Source of the DNA: Streptomyces litmocidini
GTDB lineage: Bacteria; Actinomycetota; Actinomycetes; Streptomycetales; Streptomycetaceae
Direction: 5' to 3'
Length of the DNA: 64,000 bases
Assembly (NCBI RefSeq): GCF_014649755.1
Contig: NZ_BMTQ01000009.1
Span: forward strand, 186,001-250,000
A program made the translations under genes and the position numbers. Below the pieces are notes generated by a model. The model did no database searches, was not told where the DNA came from, and saw nothing but the letters and a program-made list of their open reading frames with translations. Below are positions 8,900-15,503 of this stretch, piece after piece. How positions within the stretch are numbered: the first letter of the stretch is position 1; each line of letters begins with the position of its first letter.

Positions 8900-9811
8900 A
8901 TGAAGATCGATCTGACGGACACCGACTCCAGCAAGATCAACAAAGCGATCCTGCAGGGCCGCAGGGCCGTCGGCACACCCGCCGTCGGCGCCGTGCTCAC
9001 CCTCGTCGTCGTCACCGACGAGGAGAACGCGTACGACTCCGTCAAGGCGGCGAACGAGGCCTCGCGGGAACACCCCTCCCGCACCCTCGTCGTCATCAAG
9101 CGCCACGCCCGCACCCCCCGCGAGCGGTACGTGACGCGCCTCGACGCCGAGGTCAGGCTCGGCACCGACGCCGGTTCGGGCGAGACGGTCCTGCTCCGGC
9201 TGTACGGCGAGGTCGGCGCCCGCGCCGACTCCGTGGTCCTGCCGCTGCTCCTGCCGGACGCGCCCGTCGTCGTCTGGTGGCCCGTCGACGCCCCCGAAGT
9301 GCCCTCCCGGGACCCGCTGGGCTCGCTCGCGCAGCGCCGGATCACCGACATGTACGCGGTCGAGGACCCCCTCACCGCGCTGGAGAAGCGCGCCGCCTCG
9401 TACGCCCCCGGCGACACCGACCTCGCCTGGACCCGGCTCACCCCGTGGCGCTCGATGCTGGCCGCCGCCCTCGACCAGGCGCCGCTCCCCATCACCTCCG
9501 CCGCCGTCGAGAGCGAGGCGGAGAACCCCAGCGCCGAACTCCTGGCCCGCTGGTTCGAGGTCCGCCTCGGCGTCCCCGTCGACCGCGTCGTCACCGACGG
9601 GCCCGTCGTCACGGCCGTCCGCATGGGCACCCCCGACGGCGAGATCCGCATCGACCGGCCCGAGGGGCCGGTCGCGCGCCTCGCCATCCCCGGCCAGCCC
9701 GGCAGGGTCCTCGCCCTGAAGGTGCGGACCACCGCGGAGCTGATCGCCGAGGAGCTCCGGCGCCTCGATCCGGACGAGGCCTATGCGGCGGCACTGCGCG
9801 GCCGCGCCTGA
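8900..9811 (+). CDS. opcA: Glucose-6-phosphate dehydrogenase assembly protein OpcA (lone copy)
   Basis: The 303-residue protein begins MKIDLTDTDSSKINKAILQG and has the OpcA hallmarks: TLVVVTDEENAYDSVKAANE, SREHPSRTLVVIKRHA, the VVWWPVDAP motif, DPLGSLAQRRITDM and SYAPGDTDLAWTRLTPWR. OpcA is required for active glucose-6-phosphate dehydrogenase in actinomycetes and cyanobacteria and is normally found between zwf and pgl. Neither gene is nearby here, so this is probably an extra copy. The gene starts 20 bases after a GAAGGAAGGG purine-rich site. Confidence 0.9.
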   Translation: MKIDLTDTDSSKINKAILQGRRAVGTPAVGAVLTLVVVTDEENAYDSVKAANEASREHPSRTLVVIKRHARTPRERYVTRLDAEVRLGTDAGSGETVLLRLYGEVGARADSVVLPLLLPDAPVVVWWPVDAPEVPSRDPLGSLAQRRITDMYAVEDPLTALEKRAASYAPGDTDLAWTRLTPWRSMLAAALDQAPLPITSAAVESEAENPSAELLARWFEVRLGVPVDRVVTDGPVVTAVRMGTPDGEIRIDRPEGPVARLAIPGQPGRVLALKVRTTAELIAEELRRLDPDEAYAAALRGRA

Positions 9812-9829
9812 CGAGCCCGGCTGCCCGGC

Positions 9830-10398
9830 CCCGCCCGAGCGACCTCGCCACCCACCGGGCGCTGCCCCCGCCCGTGCGGGGCACACGTCCGTGGGGCGGC
9901 ACCCCCGCCCGCGTGGGGCGGCACCCCCGCCCGCGTGGGGCGGCACCCCGGCCCACCTTCCGGTGCGGGCCCGCGCCCTGCGGGGCGGTGCCCCTGCCCG
10001 TGCGAGGCCGCGCCCTGCGGGGCGGTGCCCCCCTGCACCTCCGTGTGGGCAATCGTCCCGCTGGGCGGGACGGGTGGGCACACGGGACGGCGCGCCCAGC
10101 GGCGCCTCCGCGTTCCGGGCCTGGACCCGCACCACGCGCGGCGCACAACGGGGTGCGGGTCCAGGCGCGGGAGCCTCGGGCGCCGGCAAGGGCGCCGTTC
10201 CGTTGTGCCCACCCGTTCCGCCCCGGCGGAACGATTGCCCACAACGGGGAGGGGGCACCGCCCGGCGGATGCGGCCCACAACGGCGGGCGCAGCCCGCGA
10301 CGGGGGCGCAGGGGTGCGCGCCGCCCCGGCGGAACGATTGCCCACAACGGGTGGGCGCCGTCCCGGCGGGGTGGCCGGTGGTGGTGGGGGCCGGTCCG
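9830..10398. repeat. Intergenic region of GC-rich interspersed repeats
   Basis: About 570 bp without a convincing gene hold several repeat families. GGCGGAACGATTGCCCACAA occurs within an identical 23-bp unit at 10225-10247 and 10328-10350, and a diverged inverted copy is near 10044-10070 (GTGGGCAATCGTCCCG). CGTGGGGCGGCACCCCCGCC is iterated around 9890-9950, and CTGCGGGGCGGTGCCCC around 9977 and 10014. A long-range inverted repeat pairs CCTGGACCCGCACC (10120s) with GGTGCGGGTCCAGG (10150s). The units are irregularly spaced, unlike CRISPR. Confidence 0.7.
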
Positions 10399-11169
10399 TC
10401 AGGGCTCTCGGCTGAAGACCAGGACGACGTCCGCCGCCTCCCTGACCCGGGGGACGTCCGGGTCGGGCAGGGCCAGGAGGCGGGCCCTGGTCTCGTCGAC
10501 CAGGCGGGAGGCGTCCCCGCCCACCGCCCAGGCCCCGGTGAACAGTCCGCGCGTCAGCGACTCGGCCATCCCCCGGGGCGACACCCGGAAGGACGTGGGG
10601 CGCTCCGACGCGGTCCCCTCGTGGACGAGGCCGTGCGCCGCGCCGATCGGGGCCAGCCACTCCGGGCCGTCGCGGCGGCGGCCCTCCGGATCGAGGCGGT
10701 CCTCCAGCTCGCCGACGAGGAGCCCGATGTCGTCCGTGGGGCGCGTCCCGCCCGCCGGGATCACGAGGTAGCGTCCGCCCGGCCGCAGCACCCGCGCGAC
10801 CTCGGCCAGGACGGCCCGGTTGTCCGGGCCCGCGTGCAGCAGCCAGGTCGAGACCGCCTGGTCCACCGACCCGCTCCGCACGGGCAGTCGGCAGGCGTCG
10901 CCCACCGCCACCCGTGCGCCGAGCCGGGCCTTCGCCCGGGCGAGCATCCCGGGGGAGAGGTCGACGCCGTGCACGGTGTGGCCGCGCGCCGTCAGTTCGG
11001 CCGCCACGATGCCCGTTCCGACGCCGATGTCGAGCACCGGGCGCGCCGGGTCGAGCAGCGGTGCCAGCTGCTCCGCGAAACCGGCGGCACGCGCCGTACC
11101 GCCGCGCGACTCGTCGTACCCCGGGGCGATCTCGTCGAACTCCGCCGCCTTCACGGCCCCGTCCCTCAC
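10399..11169 (-). CDS. Class I SAM-dependent methyltransferase (UbiE-like)
   Basis: The GTG at 11169 overlaps the stop of the upstream P450 (GTGA), so it is translationally coupled. The 256-residue protein has motif I VLDIGVGTGIVAAEL, motif II HGVDLSPGMLARAKARL, an acidic GDACRLPV loop and the post-motif LRPGGRYLVIPAGG, the fold of UbiE/COQ5-type methyltransferases. The substrate is unknown. Its coupling to a P450 suggests a two-step oxidation/methylation tailoring unit. Confidence 0.8.
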   Translation of the reverse strand: MRDGAVKAAEFDEIAPGYDESRGGTARAAGFAEQLAPLLDPARPVLDIGVGTGIVAAELTARGHTVHGVDLSPGMLARAKARLGARVAVGDACRLPVRSGSVDQAVSTWLLHAGPDNRAVLAEVARVLRPGGRYLVIPAGGTRPTDDIGLLVGELEDRLDPEGRRRDGPEWLAPIGAAHGLVHEGTASERPTSFRVSPRGMAESLTRGLFTGAWAVGGDASRLVDETRARLLALPDPDVPRVREAADVVLVFSREP

Positions 11170-12392
11170 GCCTGCGGGGTGAAGGTCACGGGCAGCGTCG
11201 CCATGCCGCGCAGGATGCCCTCGCGCCGGCTCAGGTCCGCGTCCGGGTCGGCGAGCCGCAGGTCGGGGAAGCGCCGCAGCAGGGTGCCGATGGCGATCCT
11301 GGCCTCGGCGCGGGCCAGCGGGGCGCCCAGGCAGAAGTGCACACCATGGCCGAAAGCGAGCTGTTGCGGCACCTCGCGACGGGCCACGTCGAGGATGTCG
11401 GGACGGTCGTAGCGCGCGGGGTCGCGGTTGGCCGCGGCGAGACCGATGATGATCATCTCGCCGGGCGGGACGGTGACCCCGCCGATCTCGTACGCGTCGG
11501 CCGTGAAGCGCGCGACGCCCCGGCTCACCGGGCCCTCGTAGCGCAGGAGTTCCTCGATCGCCCCGGGCAGCAGCGAGGGGTCGTCGCGCAGCGCGGCGAA
11601 CTGTTCCGGGTGGCGCAGGAGGGCGTGGACGCCGTTCGCGATGAGGCTCGCCGTGGTCTCGTGGCCGGCGAGCGTGAGCAGGATGGCCATGGCCGTGAGC
11701 TCGCGGTCGCTGATCTTCTCCTCGGCCTGCGCGGCGCAGAGCGCGCTCAGCAGGTCGTCCTTCGGGTCCGCCTTGCGTGCGGCGATCAACGGCTCGAAGA
11801 ACTCGGTGAGTTCGGCGCGGGCCCGTGCTCCCTTGGCGAGTCGCTCGGGGGTGTTGGGGGGCATGATCAGGCCGACCGCGAGACGGGCGAAGTCCGGCTG
11901 TCCCTCGGCCGGGATGCCGATGAGCTCGCTGAGCACGGCCATCGGCAGCGGCAGCGCGAACTCCGAGACCAGGTCGGCGGATCCGCGCTGCGCGATCGCG
12001 TCGAGGAGGGCGTCGGTGTGCGCCTGGACGCGGGGCGCGAGTGCCTCCACGCGGCGGAAGGTGAAGGCCTTCGAGGCGAGGTTGCGCAGCCGCGTGTGGT
12101 TCTCGCCGTCGGCCACGAGCATGCTGGCCATCAGGACGTTGGTGCGCTCCTGGTGGGCCATTTCCTCCTCGAGGCCGACGACCCCGACGGGGCTGCTGCT
12201 GAGCCGGGGGTCGGTGAGGGCGGCCACGGCCTCGTCGTAGCCGGTGACCATCCAGACTTCAAGAGTGGGATTCAGCCGGACGCGCTGGACGACTCCGTGT
12301 TCACGAATGCGTTCGAAGAGCGGGTAGGGGTTGGGCTGTTGAGCAACGTTTACCGGGACATCGTGGACGATTGTCTGGTCTTGACCGGTCAT
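11166..12392 (-). CDS. Cytochrome P450 (complete, 408 aa)
   Basis: All P450 landmarks are present: the C-helix HTRLRNLASKAFT, the I-helix oxygen-binding motif LAGHETTA with Glu-Thr-Thr, the K-helix EELLRYEGPVSR, and the heme loop FGHGVHFCLGAPLARAEA with the cysteine ligand. Length and sequence style fit the soluble actinomycete class (CYP105/107-like). It is the first gene of a two-gene unit with the methyltransferase and is divergent from the P450/pentapeptide pair, with which it shares a 236-bp upstream region. Whether it takes part in the same pathway cannot be seen. Confidence 0.85.
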   Translation of the reverse strand: MTGQDQTIVHDVPVNVAQQPNPYPLFERIREHGVVQRVRLNPTLEVWMVTGYDEAVAALTDPRLSSSPVGVVGLEEEMAHQERTNVLMASMLVADGENHTRLRNLASKAFTFRRVEALAPRVQAHTDALLDAIAQRGSADLVSEFALPLPMAVLSELIGIPAEGQPDFARLAVGLIMPPNTPERLAKGARARAELTEFFEPLIAARKADPKDDLLSALCAAQAEEKISDRELTAMAILLTLAGHETTASLIANGVHALLRHPEQFAALRDDPSLLPGAIEELLRYEGPVSRGVARFTADAYEIGGVTVPPGEMIIIGLAAANRDPARYDRPDILDVARREVPQQLAFGHGVHFCLGAPLARAEARIAIGTLLRRFPDLRLADPDADLSRREGILRGMATLPVTFTPQA

Positions 12393-12628
12393 CTTCCGTA
12401 ACTCCCCGAAGCTTTGTGAAAGATCTGAGGCAGGTAGTCATACCAGCCACCCCAGTTGCGTGGTAGCGTCACCGGCGCTCGGCTCGGATGACGTTCAGGG
12501 AAGCACCGGCGAACCGCCGGTGAAGCATCGACGAGGCGTTCCACCCACCGGTGATCCGGCGTCTCGTAGCGCTCGACTCGCAGGCGGCCAAGGCCTCGAC
12601 CAGGCCTGATGCACAGGGGAGACGTTTC
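12393..12628. promoter_or_regulatory. Divergent promoter region between two P450 genes
   Basis: This is a 236-bp non-coding region, AT-richer than its surroundings near 12400-12470 (for example GAAGCTTTGTGAAAGATCTG at 12409), which should hold divergent promoters. A possible -10 element TAGCGT is near 12464 for the rightward gene. The rightward ribosome binding site is AGGGGAGA about 10 bases before the GTG at 12629. A short frame MTFREAPANRR lies inside but has no aromatic residues suited to P450 cross-linking. Confidence 0.45.
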
Positions 12629-13819
12629 GTGGAGCAAACGGCAACCGTGGACCCGATCCTGGATCTGGCCCGCCCGTCGAACCTGCGGAACCCCTACCCG
12701 GCCTATGCCCGCATGCGGGAGGCCACGCCGGTCCTCTGGCACGAACTGCTCGGCTCCTGGGTCCTGACCCGCCACGCCGACTGCCTCGCGGTGCTCACCG
12801 ACAGCGACGGCTTCGCCTCCGACTGGCGGCGCGCGGGCGAGGACGTCCCCGCACCGCTGCTGAGCGTCCAGACCCTCGACCCGCCGGAGCACACCGCCAT
12901 CCGGCACCTGCTGCTCGACGGCTTCCGCGCCCAGGACCGCCGGGCCCTGCACGACGGTCTGGAGCCGCAGATCGCGGACCTGCTCGCCGAGCTGGCCGGA
13001 CGGCCCTCCTTCGACTTCGTCGGGGAGTTCGCCGAACCGGTCGCCCTCCGCTTCGTCACCGCCTTCCTCGGTGTTCCCGCGCCCGAACTCGACTGGTTCG
13101 TGCCCATGTCCCGTGCCGTCGTCGACGGCATGGACGCCGGGCTCTGGCCCGAGAAGCACGAGCCCGCCGTCGCGGCCCGGGCCCGGCTCGCGGAGTACGC
13201 CGGCGGATGGCTCGCGGACCCGCCCGAGGACGGGCTCATCGCGTACGTGGCGGAGCACGCGGCGGACGGCGGAGTGGAAGAAACGGTTCTTCGGAACAGT
13301 CTGCGGGCCGTCCTCCACGCGGGCTACGAATCCGCCTCGCGGCTCCTCGGCAACGCCGCGGCCGCCCTCCTCACCACCCCCGGCGCGCTCGACGCGTTCA
13401 GAGCGAACCCGGCCCCGGCCGTGGACGAACTCATCCGGTACGACGCACCGGTCCAGGCGGACGCCCGGGTCTGCGTCACCGACACCGAACTGGGTGGCGT
13501 CACCATCAAGGCGGGTGATCCGGTCACGCTCTTCCTGGGCGCGGCCAACCACGACCCGCTGCGGTTCGACCACCCCGCAGAGCTGCGACTCGACCGCGCC
13601 CCGAACCCGCACCTCGGGTTCGGACGCGGGGCCCATGCCTGTCTGGGCGCGTCCATGGCGATCCGGCTCGCCGGATCGGTCCTCGGGGCCCTGGCCAGGG
13701 ACTACCCGGACGCACGGGCCGTCGCGGAACCGGATCACCGGCGCAATCTGACCCTCCGCGGTCTCGACCGCTTCGAGGTCACGCTGCGTCCACGAGCGGG
13801 GGAGGAGGTTCGACCATGA
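12629..13819 (+). CDS. Biarylitide-type peptide cross-linking cytochrome P450
   Basis: The GTG at 12629 gives a 396-residue P450. The heme loop is FGRGAHACLGASMA with ligand Cys338, and the K-helix is DELIRYDAPVQADARV. In the I helix the usual A/GGxxT reads A231-G-Y-E-S235, with Ser in place of the conserved Thr, a departure often seen when a P450 cross-links aromatic residues instead of hydroxylating. Its stop codon overlaps (ATGA) the start of an 18-bp gene for MKYWH. Known biarylitide clusters consist of just a pentapeptide gene of the pattern MxYxH and one P450 that joins Tyr-3 to the residue-5 side chain (His, or Tyr-His variants). The order here is P450 first. The assignment rests on the neighbouring peptide gene. 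Confidence 0.8.
   Translation: MEQTATVDPILDLARPSNLRNPYPAYARMREATPVLWHELLGSWVLTRHADCLAVLTDSDGFASDWRRAGEDVPAPLLSVQTLDPPEHTAIRHLLLDGFRAQDRRALHDGLEPQIADLLAELAGRPSFDFVGEFAEPVALRFVTAFLGVPAPELDWFVPMSRAVVDGMDAGLWPEKHEPAVAARARLAEYAGGWLADPPEDGLIAYVAEHAADGGVEETVLRNSLRAVLHAGYESASRLLGNAAAALLTTPGALDAFRANPAPAVDELIRYDAPVQADARVCVTDTELGGVTIKAGDPVTLFLGAANHDPLRFDHPAELRLDRAPNPHLGFGRGAHACLGASMAIRLAGSVLGALARDYPDARAVAEPDHRRNLTLRGLDRFEVTLRPRAGEEVRP
13801..13808 (+). promoter_or_regulatory. Strong Shine-Dalgarno for the pentapeptide gene
   Basis: GGAGGAGG lies inside the last codons of the P450 gene, 7 bases before the ATG of the 18-bp gene. Such a near-perfect site ahead of a five-codon frame is the main sign that the frame is translated. 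Confidence 0.75.
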
Positions 13820-13833
13820 AGTACTGGCACTGA
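13816..13833 (+). CDS. Biarylitide-type precursor pentapeptide MKYWH
   Basis: The 18-bp frame ATG-AAG-TAC-TGG-CAC-TGA encodes Met-Lys-Tyr-Trp-His. It overlaps the P450 stop by ATGA and has a GGAGGAGG site at 13801. Its residues fit the MxYxH precursor pattern of biarylitides (for example MRYYH, MRYLH), the smallest known ribosomally made modified peptides, in which a P450 forms a Tyr-3 to His-5 biaryl bridge and the core YxH is later released. Here the predicted core is Tyr-Trp-His, with Trp in the middle. It is far too short for automatic gene finding. A terminator-like hairpin follows at 13901. Confidence 0.75.
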   Translation: MKYWH

Positions 13834-13900
13834 AACCCACGAGCGTGACGCCCGTCCGGGAGGCGGGCGGCACGCCGGTGCACGGCTCACGTGCACCCCG

Positions 13901-13936
13901 CCGGAGCCCCGGCCCGCTGCGCGGCCGGGGCTCCGG
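13901..13936. terminator. Hairpin between pentapeptide gene and esterase gene
   Basis: A perfect 14-bp stem (CCGGAGCCCCGGCC / GGCCGGGGCTCCGG) with an 8-base loop lies between the convergent ends of the pentapeptide and esterase genes. It probably terminates both. Confidence 0.7.
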
Positions 13937-13943
13937 CCCTCCG

Positions 13944-14921
13944 TCAGACCCCCCGGCGCAGCTTCCCCGGCAGCCAGCCCAGCTGGGCCGCCTGCTGGAA
14001 CGTGTCGCCGCCCTCGTGGTCGTTGAAGTCGTACACCTCGATCGCCTTCTCCTCCGCGGCGTACGCGTTGAAGGCCGCGAACACCGTCGACGGCGGGCAG
14101 GTCAGGTCCTCGAGCGCCGTCGAGAACAGGGCCGGAGCCGTGGCACGGGCCGCGAAGTGGACCCCGTCGAAGTAGGCCAGCGTCTCGCCGACCCGCTTGA
14201 CCCGGCCGCGGTGCGTCTTGAGGTAGTCGCCTATCTCGCGGTACGGCATGCGGTCCGTGATCGTCGTCGCGCGCGGGAAGTCGCACAGGAACGGCACGTC
14301 CGGCGCCACCGCCACCAGGTCCCGCACCAGCCCCGCCACGGCCAGCGTGACGCCGCCGCCCTGGCTGATCCCCGTCACCGCCGTACGGCTCGCGTCCACC
14401 AGCGGATGCGAGCGGGCCGCCTCCACGGCGCGCACGGCGTCCGTGAAGAGCCGGCGGTAGTAGTAGGAGTACGGGTCCTCGACGCCCCGCGTCATGAAGC
14501 CCGGGAACGAGGGCGCGCTGCCCACCGGGTCCGGGGTGTCGCCGGTGGCCCAGCCGCTGCCCTGTCCGCGCGTGTCCATCACGAAGTGCGCGAAGCCGGC
14601 CGAGGCCCAGAGCAGATGGGTGTGCGGAAGGCCCCGCCCGCCGCCGTACCCGAGGAACTCCACCACGACGGGAAGCGGTTCGGTCGCTCCGGCCGGCAGG
14701 ACGAACCATCCCCTCACCGGGTGTCCGCCGAACCCGGCGAAGGTCACGTCGGAGACCTCCACCGTGGCCAGCCCGGTCGCCACGGGCACGAAGCGCGCGT
14801 CCAGTTCGTGCGCGCGTGCCTCGTCGAGGGTCTTCGCCCAGAAGGCGTCGAAGTCCTCGGGCTCCACGGACGCGCTGCGGTACGCGCGGAGCCGGTCGAG
14901 GGGCAGGTCGAACTGGGCCAT
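13944..14921 (-). CDS. Acetyl xylan esterase / cephalosporin-C deacetylase family hydrolase
   Basis: The 325-residue protein begins MAQFDLPLDRLRAYRSASVE and matches the AXE1/CE7 alpha/beta-hydrolase family. It shows the oxyanion region VVVEFLGYGGGRGLPH, the DTRGQGSGW motif typical of CE7, the nucleophile elbow TGISQGGG (Ser) and C-terminal Asp (TALEDLTCPPS) and His (NDHEGG). These enzymes remove acetyl groups from xylo-oligosaccharides and related esters and act as cytoplasmic hexamers; no signal peptide is seen here. The gene is monocistronic between two terminators. Confidence 0.88.
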   Translation of the reverse strand: MAQFDLPLDRLRAYRSASVEPEDFDAFWAKTLDEARAHELDARFVPVATGLATVEVSDVTFAGFGGHPVRGWFVLPAGATEPLPVVVEFLGYGGGRGLPHTHLLWASAGFAHFVMDTRGQGSGWATGDTPDPVGSAPSFPGFMTRGVEDPYSYYYRRLFTDAVRAVEAARSHPLVDASRTAVTGISQGGGVTLAVAGLVRDLVAVAPDVPFLCDFPRATTITDRMPYREIGDYLKTHRGRVKRVGETLAYFDGVHFAARATAPALFSTALEDLTCPPSTVFAAFNAYAAEEKAIEVYDFNDHEGGDTFQQAAQLGWLPGKLRRGV

Positions 14922-15157
14922 GAAAACCTCCTGGTGGGTGAGGGTCTCGTACGCGGTCCCGACCGGTCGCCCCGGCCTTCCTCACCCTAGGGGACGCCCA
15001 CGCCGACGCGTACACGTGAACTCTCGGACTCTCCCGGCGGACACTCCGCGCGGTGAACGCCAGGAGAGCACCGCGAGGCCGCCCGTCGTGACATCCTCGG
15101 ACGAACCGCCCATGCCACGTCAGGTCCGTGGGCCCTCGTCCTGCGCGGAGGGACACC

Positions 15158-15439
15158 TTGCTCATCAGCCATGCCGTACGTCACGAGGCCCTGTACGTGA
15201 CGCTCCACCGCGACCTGGACGTCACCCATCGCGCCGCGGCGGCCCTCCGGATCGAAGCCCTCGTCCAGGCGCACCGGCCCGCCCGGGTCGTCGTCGTGGT
15301 CCCGACCGCCGACCCCAGCCCCGCCACCCTCAGCGCCCTCGCCCGCGCCCACCGCATGTGCGCCGGTCTCGGCGTCCCCCTCACCCTCAGCGGCGCGAAC
15401 GACCGCACCCGCCGCCTCCTGGAGCCCGACGGAGCCTGA
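15158..15439 (+). CDS. STAS-like small protein
   Basis: The TTG at 15158 follows CGGAGGGA by a few bases and is preferred over the in-frame GTG at 15128. The 93-residue product has an alternating beta/alpha pattern (EALYVTLHRDLDVTHRAAAA, RPARVVVVVPTADPSPATLS, HRMCAGLGVPLTLSG), which resembles the STAS domain of anti-sigma-factor antagonists. The usual phosphorylatable serine in a DSSG loop is replaced by ADPSPAT. Function is unknown. It ends just before a strong palindromic terminator shared with the catalase gene. Confidence 0.55.
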   Translation: MLISHAVRHEALYVTLHRDLDVTHRAAAALRIEALVQAHRPARVVVVVPTADPSPATLSALARAHRMCAGLGVPLTLSGANDRTRRLLEPDGA

Positions 15440-15447
15440 GACGACGG

Positions 15448-15497
15448 CCGCGCGCCTGCCGCCGCTCCGCCCGGGCGGAGCGGCGGCAGGCGCGCGG
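15448..15497. terminator. 50-bp perfect palindrome, bidirectional terminator
   Basis: The sequence from 15448 to 15497 is a perfect inverted repeat centred on CCCGGG (half-site begins CCGCGCGCCTGCCGCCGCTC). It separates the convergent STAS-like and catalase genes and is well placed to terminate both. Confidence 0.8.
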
Positions 15498-15503
15498 TGA
15501 CGC

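Noticed and set aside
9830..10398. CRISPR-like array
   Set aside because: Repeats are of several kinds, irregularly spaced, partly inverted, and there are no cas genes.
12488..12523. MTFREAPANRR as an alternative RiPP precursor upstream of the P450
   Set aside because: It has no Tyr/Trp/His core fitting known P450 cross-linking patterns and no good ribosome binding site.
13735..15165. 476-codon minus-strand frame over the esterase gene
   Set aside because: It runs out of frame through the esterase (13944-14921), with Arg/Gly-rich shadow composition.
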